From a virus: a stretch of 33,853 bases of DNA. The DNA lies in the IMG/VR virus record IMGVR_UViG_3300044609_001707, positions 1-33,853 of that record; one strand, 5' to 3'. The translations under genes were made by a program, and so were the position numbers. Under the pieces are notes generated by a model. That model had not been told where the DNA came from. It made no database searches and saw only the letters and a list, made by a program, of their open reading frames with translations. Positions 1 to 8,640 of this stretch are shown piece after piece. Every line of letters starts with the position of its first letter. The stretch's first letter is position 1.

Positions 1-399
1 GTCAAGGCACAGAACGGACTGAGCGGTTCATTGACAACCCTTGCAGATGGTTCTTCATACCTCATCGCTGGTGTTGGTATCCAGATCGTATCGGCTTCTA
101 ACGGAGCAGTTACAATCAGTGCCAACTCGAACAGCACGATGAAGGGCTACTTCGCAGGCAACAGCTCAAACCTTTCCGGCAATACCTTCACCTTCGGTGT
201 TGGTGGAGCTGCAATTGGTACGCTGAGCGTTGCAAGCGATGAGTTCATCGACGTTTACCTGAACGGTGTGTACATGTCATTCGGTGCAGGCCGCGACATT
301 ACATCCGTCTCGGCAGACTCGTTTGACTTCAATGCTTCAATTGCTGCAAGCTTGTCAGGTGAAGACGTGATCTCAGTGGTACTGAGAAACATCGTGTAA
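1..399 (+). CDS. Fibre-like virion protein, C-terminal part (cut by window start)
   Basis: The frame is open from the first base, so this is the 3' end of a longer gene; the first possible internal start is a TTG at 31 with no reason to prefer it. The visible 132 residues hold two modules that also occur in the collagen-like fibre encoded at 1035-2555. One is a LIAGxGIxI...GxVTIS segment at the start. The other is a DVYLNG...G.D.. beta-rich segment at the end. Small residues and Ser/Thr/Asn dominate, as in phage fibre or surface-decoration proteins. It is read on the opposite strand to the fibre it resembles and is followed by a strong terminator, so it ends a rightward transcript. It is richer in GC (30 of the first 60 bases) than most of the window, which may mean high expression. 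Exact role unknown. Confidence 0.6.
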   Translation, partial: VKAQNGLSGSLTTLADGSSYLIAGVGIQIVSASNGAVTISANSNSTMKGYFAGNSSNLSGNTFTFGVGGAAIGTLSVASDEFIDVYLNGVYMSFGAGRDITSVSADSFDFNASIAASLSGEDVISVVLRNIV

Positions 400-401
400 T
401 T

Positions 402-420
402 GTTAACTCCCTGAGTTAAC
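402..420. repeat. Short perfect inverted repeat after the stop codon
   Basis: GTTAACT is followed by a 5-base loop and AGTTAAC, starting three bases after the stop codon at 397-399. It lies directly before the terminator hairpin at 428-453. It could extend the terminator structure or be a small protein-binding palindrome; the sequence does not decide. Confidence 0.5.
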
Positions 421-427
421 CCGAAAA

Positions 428-460
428 GGGGTCCGGAAGTGATTTCGGACCCCTTTTTTT
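428..460 (+). terminator. Rho-independent terminator
   Basis: An 8-base GC-rich stem GGGGTCCG (428-435) pairs with CGGACCCC (446-453) and is followed by seven T residues (454-460). It would end the rightward transcript of the fibre-like gene that stops at 399 and separate it from the gene starting at 505. Confidence 0.9.
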
Positions 461-504
461 CTATCAAGGTTTATTTATTTGTATAGGACAGGAGCCTGTT
501 TAAA

Positions 505-1029
505 ATGACACAAGAATCATTAAAAGAAAAAGTTTCTCTGTTGGATGAACTTCTGAAGCAAAAGATATCCCAAGCAAATTCCCTCAAGGAATCGATGAAA
601 CCCATTGAGGCATTCAACACGGCAACGAAAGAACTTTGTAAGAAGATTGAAGAGATAGTAAAACCAAAGAAGACAGAGAGCCTAGAACTCATCTCCAAAG
701 ATAAGATTTCAGGTGAGGCATATCGTTACATGACTGAGGTCTTTGAGTCAATATTGTCATTGACAAGATCATCAAAAATAGATGCAGAAAAATTGCTTTT
801 TGTAAAGCAACAAGAACTCAATTTCCTTGCAAGTGAATTCACAAAATTAAAGGAATTTCAAGGTAAATTTGTTAATGAATTGAACAAGATAGAATTGGGT
901 GAAAAAGAAGAAAAGAAAGAAGAACAGAAGCCTGAATACATAAGACCTGATCAAAATCCAAACACAAAGATTGGAAAGGCCGCAATGGATATACAACAGA
1001 GAAAAAAAACCACAAAGGGCGAAGAATGA
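505..1029 (+). CDS. Unrecognised charged, helical protein
   Basis: 174 residues, starting at an ATG with AGGAG about ten bases upstream (490-494). I do not recognise a family. The protein is Lys/Glu-rich with long stretches that look helical or coiled coil (roughly residues 1-60 and 95-135). A Glu/Lys-rich linker (about 130-142) follows, then a basic C-terminal tail containing NPNTKIGKAAM. There are no Cys clusters beyond one isolated Cys, no signal peptide and no membrane segment. It lies between a terminator and a convergent fibre gene; the two stop codons are separated by only five bases (1030-1034). The location beside fibre genes suggests a virion or assembly role, such as a chaperone or adaptor, but this is inference from position only. 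Confidence 0.6.
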   Translation: MTQESLKEKVSLLDELLKQKISQANSLKESMKPIEAFNTATKELCKKIEEIVKPKKTESLELISKDKISGEAYRYMTEVFESILSLTRSSKIDAEKLLFVKQQELNFLASEFTKLKEFQGKFVNELNKIELGEKEEKKEEQKPEYIRPDQNPNTKIGKAAMDIQQRKKTTKGEE

Positions 1030-1034
1030 ATCAT

Positions 1035-2555
1035 TCACTTTGAATAAGTGGCTGTGACTTTTGATCCGTGAGTGGGAGGTATTAACATCGTAACAGTCGA
1101 TCCTGATATCGTGAAATCAGCATCGGCACCTGCCTCCAATAAAACACCGTTGAGAAACACCATGATGCTGTCCGTGTCGCTTGGCGTAAATGTAAGGGTG
1201 AATATATTGTTCACCCCGTCAATGTCACCAGACAGCCTCTCGTTCCACACGATCGATTGAACTTGAGATGAATTGTTGATCGTTATTTCTCCGGAAGGAG
1301 AAGAACTTATACTAATTCCTGTACCTGCAACGAACGTAGTTTCTGCTGTCGCTATCCTGATCACTACGTCATCATCATGATTTAATTGATAAGGTAAACG
1401 TATCGTAGTAATACTTGGAACCTCAAAGTCCTTATCAGTTCCAGGCAATAATAATTGACCGTTCAGGTACACATCGATGTCTGTGTTTACGTCAAATCCC
1501 GACATCAAAGATCCTATTGATGAAAAATCAATGACGCCATCTGCATCTTGATCACTGCCTTTCAAAGATCCCTTTTTGTAAAAAATGTTATTGAATGCGC
1601 CGCTTGTTCCGGCGGTTGAAGATATTGTTACTGAACCTTCAGGAGATGTGGTAATAACAATATTTTCTCCCGCAATTAACTCAGGAACGTCGCCCGATCT
1701 GCCTTCAGGACCTTGAGGACCAACAAGAGAATCTAGAAAATCCTGTTGGGACCCGGAATTTCCTTCATTTATCCAGATTTCATATGCCGACAGGCCGTCA
1801 CTTCCGGTGGGTCCAACGGGTCCTGTCAATCCGGTATCACCCTTGGGACCTTGGGGACCAGTGGCCCCTGGAGGTCCTATTGGTCCCGTATCTCCGATTG
1901 GGCCTTCAGGCCCAATCAATGAAGTACCTGATCCCCATCCAGAAGATGTCTTTGGACCAAAGATCGTTTTTGTAGTTTTGTTGATGTAAAAATCGCCCTC
2001 GTCTCCCGTCGATGAAGACGGATTTGAGTTTCCATTTAGGACAGTCTTACCATCAGCACCTGGAGGACCGGGAACCCCTCCTAATCCTGAATCCAGACTA
2101 CTTGCATGAATATACCACGTATCTGTTCTCCAGAAAAGACTTACATAACCATAGTTGGTATTAATCGTCTTAGTCAAAAATCCATCTATGTTCGTGGAAG
2201 CATCCCAAGAAGAAATGACAATGTTATTTGTGGAAGCAGTTCCAGAAAGGTCTTTTATCACCAAAAGGTTTCCGTCTTTTGGTTTTTTAGGTAATTTGAC
2301 GTATAAGGTTCCTGAACCTATCGTAGCTGGCTCTATTGCTGCAATAGTGTGATTTTGACTTATGGTAACAGTTCCATTCAACCTGCACTTATAATTTCCT
2401 ATACTTAAAGAAAGACTTCCATTAACGATAAGTTCACTCGGCATGTTGTCGAGTCCAACTTGGACAGGTTGAGGGAAAGACACCTTGTTGATGCTTCCCC
2501 TGTTGTCCCTGAGAAGCACCATGTACGGTTTAGTTGTCTCTTCCTTTTTCAACAT
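1035..2555 (-). CDS. Collagen-like tail fibre protein
   Basis: 506 residues. The middle part (about residues 155-285) contains Gly-Pro-Pro/Gly-x-y triplets in two blocks, broken by a segment with the motif SAYEIW...FLDSL that commonly separates collagen-like repeats in phage fibres. Before them is a beta-rich N-terminal domain (1-150), probably the attachment end. After them come a LIAGENI...GSVTIS module, a VYLNGQLL..GTDKDF module, a second VAGTGISI...GEITIN module and a last VFLNGVLLEAGADADF module. Such alternating beta modules suggest a trimeric fibre tip. It would be part of the host-binding apparatus. Its gene lies 14 bases downstream of the 1435-residue virion gene; no good ribosome binding site is visible before its ATG, so it may rely on readthrough or translational coupling. 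The family type is clear; the receptor is not. Confidence 0.85.
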   Translation of the reverse strand: MLKKEETTKPYMVLLRDNRGSINKVSFPQPVQVGLDNMPSELIVNGSLSLSIGNYKCRLNGTVTISQNHTIAAIEPATIGSGTLYVKLPKKPKDGNLLVIKDLSGTASTNNIVISSWDASTNIDGFLTKTINTNYGYVSLFWRTDTWYIHASSLDSGLGGVPGPPGADGKTVLNGNSNPSSSTGDEGDFYINKTTKTIFGPKTSSGWGSGTSLIGPEGPIGDTGPIGPPGATGPQGPKGDTGLTGPVGPTGSDGLSAYEIWINEGNSGSQQDFLDSLVGPQGPEGRSGDVPELIAGENIVITTSPEGSVTISSTAGTSGAFNNIFYKKGSLKGSDQDADGVIDFSSIGSLMSGFDVNTDIDVYLNGQLLLPGTDKDFEVPSITTIRLPYQLNHDDDVVIRIATAETTFVAGTGISISSSPSGEITINNSSQVQSIVWNERLSGDIDGVNNIFTLTFTPSDTDSIMVFLNGVLLEAGADADFTISGSTVTMLIPPTHGSKVTATYSK

Positions 2556-2569
2556 ATTCTATAAGTAAG

Positions 2570-5500
2570 TTATAGTGTGAGCTCTACTAAATTTTGATTA
2601 ATATTGTTTAGATCGTACGTTCTATTTGTTGCGATTCCATCAAAATAAGGAACGCTTGAAGCTGCCTCAAAGTTTATGTTGCTTCCCCACGTATTTTCAG
2701 GAGATGTTATATCTCCTGTGGATGTATTGATGAATCTTACCCTAACGGGAGATGTTCCAATTGTGTTATTGTTGCCTGCACTTCTACCACCCTCTGTCAA
2801 TTCTTCATTGTAGAATTTAGAATCAAGCCGTTGTTCCAACATGTCCCTAAAATGTCCAAATCTATTTCTGTTAAATACTGCTGAAGAATATGCAGGTAAA
2901 CCACTGTAAACTCCATACTTCCATCCACGAATGATAGGTCCTATATGATATTTGATGATAGCCTCGATCTCACCACCTTTTGTATCAGAAGTCCGGGTAA
3001 ATGTTTCTTCACTTCTAAATTGATATTGATGATTGTGACCTATTATTATGCCATCTTCATCATATTTCATCGTGTTCCTATCACCAAATCCGTATAACAC
3101 CCTTGCAGTGTCATCGCTTAACATACTTGTGATCGTGGGATATGAATCTCCCAAAGGAGTAACTTTTACTAGTGATCTATAGTTTTTATCACACAAAACA
3201 TTAAAAACAATATCACTTTCTCTGTGACAAATAAGAAGATTATCTATTTTTTTAACACCAGCCATTTCAATAGATGAATCAGCTGCAAATAACGATGCAG
3301 AAAAAATAGTAGACATGTCTCTTCTTAAAGATAATTTACGAGTAACGTTGTACTCAAAGGGATATGAAAAATTCCATTTTTTGTCATTTACTTCAAAGAA
3401 ATCTTCGGTTGGTTCGTGTGAATTAAAGAATATCGCGCCATAAGAACGTCTTCTGTCATAAAGTTGTCCTAGAATCTCTTCAGGATATCCTAAGTGATGA
3501 ATGTTGCTTTCATTAATTTTCGCACAATCAATATAATCTGGCATGATTGAATCATAAAATCTTTCGTTTAAAGAATTAAGCCTGACATTTCTTTGATTGT
3601 GAGAAAACTCATCTAAACGGGATGCCTTCTGTAACACTGACAGTGGAGACTTATTTTTTAGATGAAAGTCTCTATAACCTCTATAAACATAGAGAAAATC
3701 CTCTAAATCAAGTTGATTTCCTGCCATCAAAGAAGAAAAAACATTTTCCCTACTGGGAAGATTATGATCTTCCCATGTAGTCTCTTGCGTAGAAATAACA
3801 TAAGTGTTAACTTTACAAGATGATTCAAACATCGAACCATCAACATTTTGATCTGTATAGGTTCCATAAAAACTATCATCATATTCAATCTGAAATTGAT
3901 CGCAAACAGGATCCATTCCAATTGTACCGTGAACAGAATTGGAGTCCAAAGATTGATTTAACGTGTCGTGAAACTCCTTCCCTTCACGCAATAAACTTCC
4001 ATAAAGAGTTACCTTGATTGACCCAGTGTTGATCCAAACATCGTGCCGTAAACCATTCCTCCAAAAGTCAACAGGTGTTCCTGCAATAGGAAGAAATCCG
4101 TTAGTATGAACAGTCGGTCTATTCTTAGATAGCGCAAACACCAGATTATCTCCTGGTAGAAGGAGATATGGAGATTGCGTTGATTTTTCTACAGGAATTG
4201 CGTATTGAAACCATGCCTGGAAATCTGGGTTTATGCTTGTATCAAGCACACTCTTGAGGGCTGCAGGAAAATCATCAAAGCTAGATGACACAAATAACGG
4301 ATTTGTTACTTTTCCGTTGTTTGCAAGCTGAAATGTCGTGTACTCTTTTCCGTACAACGACCTTCCACTGATGTTGTTTCCTCTTGAGTCACGTGAAAAT
4401 GGGTTTACACTTTTCACATTGGAAACACCAACAAAACTTTTCCCGCCACCTCCAACAGCAGGTTGATAGATGTCTATTTCCGGCGCTGTCATGAAAGATT
4501 TAACGAACTCAGCGCGTTCATCATAAAAATTGCCATCAAAGTTCGATGCATCCATCAACTGTCTTAAGACAACACCGTTAGAAACCCCGGCCTCTGTTTT
4601 TATGACAACTGACCCGGTGAAATAATAGTCACCATTGGGCTTAACAACTGTTGAAGGCGTTACACCATATTTGACAAATCCCTCAGGTTCAAACAACCAT
4701 ATGGGATAAGTGCTTGCTTCGTCAGTGATCCATGATTGCCTCACGGCAACGTTTCCAACGTTGTCGCCCTCTGGGATTATTGTACCTGTCAGAATCAGAT
4801 CTCTGTGGGTAACAAGTCCAGTTGAGATCTGGTTGAACAAAGATAAAGTTATTGCGGGACCTGCAAAATCAAATACATTTGTTGAAACACCTGGATCGTC
4901 GTCTGATCCGCAAACGCCGATTGGTGTGCTAGACGTAGTCTTATCATCAAACCAACCCGGCCCAAAAGTCATCGGTAATTCAAAGACGGCTTTTTCCAAC
5001 AAAAAAGGTTGGTTTATTGGGATTGAAATTTGTTCGTCCTTCCCTGCCAAGTAATCATCATTCACCTGAACGTTTTTTTCATACAACTTTGTCAGTAGGT
5101 TGATTGAAGCAGTGTTCTGAAACCATGGTTGTGACCGTCTTCCAAATTCAGCGTCTGATGACCAATCTAACCCTAACGGCAACTCACTTGATCCTGAAGC
5201 AACCACGTTTCCAATAGGTCCAAAACACCGTGCATCTTCTGGCCAATATGATCCAATTGTCTGGTAACTCGTTGAACCAGTCGCGTTCATCAAATCTGAA
5301 CGAGCGTTATTTGTCTGAGGAATCAACATTCCCTTTGTTGATTTATTGTAATAGTAAATTGCAGAACCCGTTTCAAACATCTGCAACTTGTGTTGCAGCG
5401 GAAATTCCATCTTAATTTGTGTCTTTGACCGTAATGGATGCTTGAGGTCTAGTCCAAAAAACTCGACAGATGATCCTGTCATGTAATACGAATTAAACGA

Positions 5501-6877
5501 AGACGGGTGTTGTTCAGGCCTGTCGTGATCGCTGAAAGGACTCACATATTCTACCGGAGTATTTCCAATAAAGTTATCTGCAATTGCCCTTGGTGTGCTT
5601 GAAGCGACTTCAAAATCACCATACAGGTTTTGCCTGTCAACAACACCAATCTCTGAATTTGCATAATCGCGAGGTAACAACGTGGGATAATCGACAACAC
5701 AGGTCTTACCAAAAACCAACGATCTCCTGTCATCATACATGCTCAACCTCGTGCCCATACGGTGCACGTCTCCGGTTCGGGCAATCTGAGGATAACTTGG
5801 TTTTGAGTCTATGAAAGTTAAATCACGTCGAGGTAACACCTTACGCCTGTTGACAGGAGGCATGAACGTCATCACACAACCAAAAAGATCTTGTCCTGGC
5901 CAATTTGCGTACCTTCCCTTCAAGAAATCAAGGGGAGGTGTCGCAGTTGTGTCATCCATGTTTGACACAAACATTGAGACGTTATAAGGCTTAGGACTGC
6001 TAAACAACAGAGTGTATGCACTTTCATCTGTGTAGCCTGGGTCGTATTCACATCCTCCGTATTTTGAAACAACCCTTGAGCTATCAGAAGGATGTCCTAA
6101 TCCTACAGAAAAATCTCTGAATCTCCAGAACGTAGAATCTTCATTTTCCTTGTCATTTACGAAGATTCCAATCGTTGCTCCTTCATAACCTGCGTTAGAA
6201 AGATAATTGTTCAGGTTTTTCTTTGCATCGTATCTGAACTCTATCTTACCTGATTCATACAAGACGACTTCAAAAGTGATGATTGAATCATAATTGTATG
6301 AATTGTTTTCTGCAAATGATCTCCAACGAATCACGAGGCAATTTTCACCACGCTGACTTACTGTGTTTACATACTTGACACCAGAGGTGACTGGGTTTAG
6401 TCCCGGCGGGGGAGATATTACGCCTCTTTGAATCGCCGTTCTTGCACTTAACGTATTATACGGAGATGGTAACTGTCCGATTTCATCAAATGCATTTCTT
6501 AAACTGTCAAACCATGGACACAATAGAACTCCATCTGTTGTGAAGTTGTCCAAGATGGTTTCGTTAAGCTGTGTGTCTGTGACATAATCACTCATGCTAA
6601 ATGAGGAAACATCAGACCTTTCTCTCAGGACAACAAACCCTCCAGTATGAACCACAAACCTATCATAAGTTTTTTCGTTGAACTTGAAATCAAATCCTAT
6701 GTTTGTTGTCGAGGATTCAAAGTTGTACTGCCCTCCTGTGCTAACCCCACCGGGCAAATCGAACATCGCAGAAGACGCTACGGGAAAAAGCCCAATCCCA
6801 GGTGCAATAACACGGGTGAAGACGTACTTATCAAAATCTTGTGTGGGCGCAGCCCTTAATTCTTTTGGTGTTGACAT
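2570..6877 (-). CDS. Very large virion protein with an NIDO-like N-terminal domain
   Basis: 1435 residues. The segment of about residues 48-85 follows the pattern of secreted beta-sandwich domains (IGFDFKFNEKTYDRFVVHTG). It continues with VLLCPWFDSLR near 117-127, an IRW strand, and FEVVLYESGKIEFRYD followed by ATIGIF. This order resembles NIDO-like or adhesin domains. The rest, Asn/Ser/Thr/Asp-rich and without repeats I can define, shows no known domain; it contains a LLLPGDNLVFALS segment typical of beta-sandwich virion proteins. No signal peptide is present. The start overlaps the stop of the upstream 272-residue gene by one base (TGATG), with GGAGG about 13 bases before it (6891-6895), implying coupled translation. 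Size and neighbours point to a tail, baseplate or long-fibre component. The specific role is unknown. Confidence 0.7.
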   Translation of the reverse strand: MSTPKELRAAPTQDFDKYVFTRVIAPGIGLFPVASSAMFDLPGGVSTGGQYNFESSTTNIGFDFKFNEKTYDRFVVHTGGFVVLRERSDVSSFSMSDYVTDTQLNETILDNFTTDGVLLCPWFDSLRNAFDEIGQLPSPYNTLSARTAIQRGVISPPPGLNPVTSGVKYVNTVSQRGENCLVIRWRSFAENNSYNYDSIITFEVVLYESGKIEFRYDAKKNLNNYLSNAGYEGATIGIFVNDKENEDSTFWRFRDFSVGLGHPSDSSRVVSKYGGCEYDPGYTDESAYTLLFSSPKPYNVSMFVSNMDDTTATPPLDFLKGRYANWPGQDLFGCVMTFMPPVNRRKVLPRRDLTFIDSKPSYPQIARTGDVHRMGTRLSMYDDRRSLVFGKTCVVDYPTLLPRDYANSEIGVVDRQNLYGDFEVASSTPRAIADNFIGNTPVEYVSPFSDHDRPEQHPSSFNSYYMTGSSVEFFGLDLKHPLRSKTQIKMEFPLQHKLQMFETGSAIYYYNKSTKGMLIPQTNNARSDLMNATGSTSYQTIGSYWPEDARCFGPIGNVVASGSSELPLGLDWSSDAEFGRRSQPWFQNTASINLLTKLYEKNVQVNDDYLAGKDEQISIPINQPFLLEKAVFELPMTFGPGWFDDKTTSSTPIGVCGSDDDPGVSTNVFDFAGPAITLSLFNQISTGLVTHRDLILTGTIIPEGDNVGNVAVRQSWITDEASTYPIWLFEPEGFVKYGVTPSTVVKPNGDYYFTGSVVIKTEAGVSNGVVLRQLMDASNFDGNFYDERAEFVKSFMTAPEIDIYQPAVGGGGKSFVGVSNVKSVNPFSRDSRGNNISGRSLYGKEYTTFQLANNGKVTNPLFVSSSFDDFPAALKSVLDTSINPDFQAWFQYAIPVEKSTQSPYLLLPGDNLVFALSKNRPTVHTNGFLPIAGTPVDFWRNGLRHDVWINTGSIKVTLYGSLLREGKEFHDTLNQSLDSNSVHGTIGMDPVCDQFQIEYDDSFYGTYTDQNVDGSMFESSCKVNTYVISTQETTWEDHNLPSRENVFSSLMAGNQLDLEDFLYVYRGYRDFHLKNKSPLSVLQKASRLDEFSHNQRNVRLNSLNERFYDSIMPDYIDCAKINESNIHHLGYPEEILGQLYDRRRSYGAIFFNSHEPTEDFFEVNDKKWNFSYPFEYNVTRKLSLRRDMSTIFSASLFAADSSIEMAGVKKIDNLLICHRESDIVFNVLCDKNYRSLVKVTPLGDSYPTITSMLSDDTARVLYGFGDRNTMKYDEDGIIIGHNHQYQFRSEETFTRTSDTKGGEIEAIIKYHIGPIIRGWKYGVYSGLPAYSSAVFNRNRFGHFRDMLEQRLDSKFYNEELTEGGRSAGNNNTIGTSPVRVRFINTSTGDITSPENTWGSNINFEAASSVPYFDGIATNRTYDLNNINQNLVELTL

Positions 6878-7695
6878 CAGTATGTCATGCCTCCAAATGC
6901 AATTGAATCGGTACCAATTTTTATGTTACCGTCATAATCCCAACCGGCAGAGAACGACCTCTTATTTTCAGGGATAAAATTTTCCGTTGCGGGTCTCATT
7001 AGCCTCAAGACAAATGACAACTCATCGTCTGCAAAACCAACGTTTATCTGTCGGGAGTCGCTGAATGGCTTTAGGTACGTAAATTCGTACTTAAAATATC
7101 CACGATCATCGTATGAGACAATGTCACTAATGGGATTAAAATAATCAACCTGAACAATCTGATATGCACCCAGGTTAGGATCATCAAATCCTGCAATGTT
7201 TGCCTTGACATTATGTGCCACAAAGGGTGATTCAATGGAGCGGAATCCAACGATATCACGAATCGTCAATGGCTCAATGACTCCGTCAAAGTTTCTGGTC
7301 GTTATCTCGTCATTATCACCTATGACAATAGGTAAGGTAAAAATATCATCGTACAAGTATGAGAACTTTTCCTGCTTTTGGATAAAATGAAAAGGATTAA
7401 ACTTTTCGTTATCCATGAATGCGTGACTTTCCTCGTAGTGTCTGACATCCATTCCAAACCTGTTTTGTCGCAAAACGTGATTCGGTTCTCCTGAATGGAT
7501 TTTCACAGTTCCCATGTCATAATGCTTCTGCAACGTAAGTTCCACACCTTGACGATATCCATCTATCATGCGGGTGTCTATGTTGGCACGCACTTCTCCA
7601 CTCACGCGGGTAGGATTAGTCAACTCCGGTTCAATTGGAGTTGGACCCTCGTCAAAATAAATTGCTTTTACAACGTGTGTTGTAGGATGAACCAT
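6877..7695 (-). CDS. Virion-associated protein upstream of the giant tail gene
   Basis: 272 residues, starting at an ATG with GAGG eight bases upstream. I do not recognise the family. The protein is rich in Phe, Tyr, Asp and Asn, has no Cys and shows no membrane segment. The C-terminal half (about 195-270) has strand-like segments ending in GGMTY. It is translationally coupled to the following 1435-residue gene by a one-base overlap, which suggests that the two products act together, for example as an adaptor and the large appendage it joins. It is the first gene after the terminator at 7774-7805 in the direction of transcription, so a promoter is expected in 7696-7786. I could not pick out a convincing one there. 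Confidence 0.6.
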   Translation of the reverse strand: MVHPTTHVVKAIYFDEGPTPIEPELTNPTRVSGEVRANIDTRMIDGYRQGVELTLQKHYDMGTVKIHSGEPNHVLRQNRFGMDVRHYEESHAFMDNEKFNPFHFIQKQEKFSYLYDDIFTLPIVIGDNDEITTRNFDGVIEPLTIRDIVGFRSIESPFVAHNVKANIAGFDDPNLGAYQIVQVDYFNPISDIVSYDDRGYFKYEFTYLKPFSDSRQINVGFADDELSFVLRLMRPATENFIPENKRSFSAGWDYDGNIKIGTDSIAFGGMTY

Positions 7696-7773
7696 GGTGT
7701 TTCCTCAAGTCGTTCAATTCGCCAGTACGACATTAAGTAATTTAAGGCTCAAAGTTATTGACAGTAAAATTAA

Positions 7774-7805
7774 CAAAAACAAAGAAACCCGGGATTAACC
7801 CGGGT
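7774..7805 (-). terminator. Rho-independent terminator
   Basis: Read on the minus strand, ACCCGGG and CCCGGGT (7805-7799 with 7793-7787) form a 7-base stem with a 5-base loop. A T-rich tract (complement of 7786-7774) follows. It sits just after the stop of the gene at 7812-8027 and closes that small operon before the large tail genes. Confidence 0.85.
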
Positions 7806-7811
7806 CCTACT

Positions 7812-8027
7812 TTAATCTTGATTGTCTTGATTCAACATTTTTTCCATCTGCTGCTTTTCCCATTTTTCAAACTGAAGGTTAGACTTCTGTTTCAGTAAGG
7901 AAAAAAGCATTTCTCTCATCCTACCTCGAAGGCCAATCAAGATTTGATCGCCAGACTGGAGTTGTTGTAATGATAGAAGATCGTATAGACACAAAAACTC
8001 GCTTGGTTGAAGCTCAATACTCAACAT
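7812..8027 (-). CDS. Small unrecognised protein, last gene of a small operon
   Basis: 71 residues. The start is coupled to the stop of the upstream 199-residue gene by a one-base overlap (TGATG) with GGTGG just upstream. It is mostly helical, with a Gln/Lys-rich C-terminus. The N-terminal segment IELQPSEFLCLYDLL resembles the segment IRLSGSEARTLYRLL in the 94-residue protein at 8641-8925 and the N-terminus of the 199-residue protein. The three adjacent genes may therefore share a short helical module. No function can be assigned. The gene is followed directly by a terminator. Confidence 0.6.
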   Translation of the reverse strand: MLSIELQPSEFLCLYDLLSLQQLQSGDQILIGLRGRMREMLFSLLKQKSNLQFEKWEKQQMEKMLNQDNQD

Positions 8028-8626
8028 CAGTCCACCATGTAAACTACGTTATCTTCAAGTAATGTCTTCCATTCCTTGTGAAGCTTCTTAAAGGTAAACA
8101 TAAACTTTGCTCCGGAAGAACACCAGAACTCAATCAGCTTTCCTTCCCTGCGAAGGAAGGCAACGTTGTCATCATGATAAATTCCACCATTCAACAGAAG
8201 GTATGAATCGCCATCTTCAAAAGTTTCAAATTCAAGAGAACAAACCTTCTCCGAGTCGCTTACGGGATTTCCTCCTTCAAACACATTTGCCTCAGGAAGT
8301 TCATGAAGCTTATCAGAAGCTATGACCTTAGAATGCTTAGGATGAGGGTGTAACTTGTCTTCATCGCTATCGTCATCTTCCTCATCGTCTTCCTCGTCAT
8401 CATCATGGTGACCAGAATCATGATCACCACCACAGTCTGAACAAGACTCATCACCTAGATCGTCATCTTCCCCTCGATGAGGGACATCAGTGAGGAACTC
8501 TGACAATCTGTCAGACAAATCACAAACTTCCTCAAGGAGTAAATCATCCTTGTCGTAAGCTATCATTTTTTCATAATGAAAAAGCACTTTAGACAGCAAA
8601 AGTGCATCAGACTTATTCAGGCGCAT
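8027..8626 (-). CDS. Acidic protein with an Asp/Glu/His-rich core, function unknown
   Basis: 199 residues, with an excellent ribosome binding site (GGAGG, six bases before the ATG). The N-terminal ~46 residues are helical. Residues about 53-90 are almost entirely Asp/Glu with a CxxC pair (Cys62, Cys65) and a GDHDSGHHDDD cluster, followed by HPHPKH near 93-98. The C-terminal ~80 residues form a separate beta-rich domain with FEDGDSYLLLNGG and EFWCSSGAKFMF. The acidic/His stretch could bind metal ions or act as a flexible DNA-mimic-like linker; both are guesses. The gene lies in a four-gene minus-strand cluster and is coupled to the gene after it. I do not recognise a family. Confidence 0.65.
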   Translation of the reverse strand: MRLNKSDALLLSKVLFHYEKMIAYDKDDLLLEEVCDLSDRLSEFLTDVPHRGEDDDLGDESCSDCGGDHDSGHHDDDEEDDEEDDDSDEDKLHPHPKHSKVIASDKLHELPEANVFEGGNPVSDSEKVCSLEFETFEDGDSYLLLNGGIYHDDNVAFLRREGKLIEFWCSSGAKFMFTFKKLHKEWKTLLEDNVVYMVD

Positions 8627-8640
8627 AACACCTCCAATTT

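Noticed and set aside
847-1038. 63-residue Phe/Leu-rich minus-strand frame resembling a membrane protein
   Set aside because: It is antisense to the Lys/Glu-rich end of the 174-residue gene; AAA/GAA codons read as Phe/Leu on the other strand.
1784-1989. Plus-strand frames with Gly-Pro repeats opposite the tail fibre
   Set aside because: The antisense of Gly-Pro codons also reads as Gly-Pro. The true gene is the 506-residue minus-strand fibre.
1035-2555. Diversity-generating retroelement target in the tail fibre
   Set aside because: No reverse transcriptase gene and no template-like repeat are present in the window.
4710-5054. 114-residue plus-strand frame
   Set aside because: It lies wholly inside the 1435-residue gene on the other strand, with no ribosome binding site and no recognisable product.
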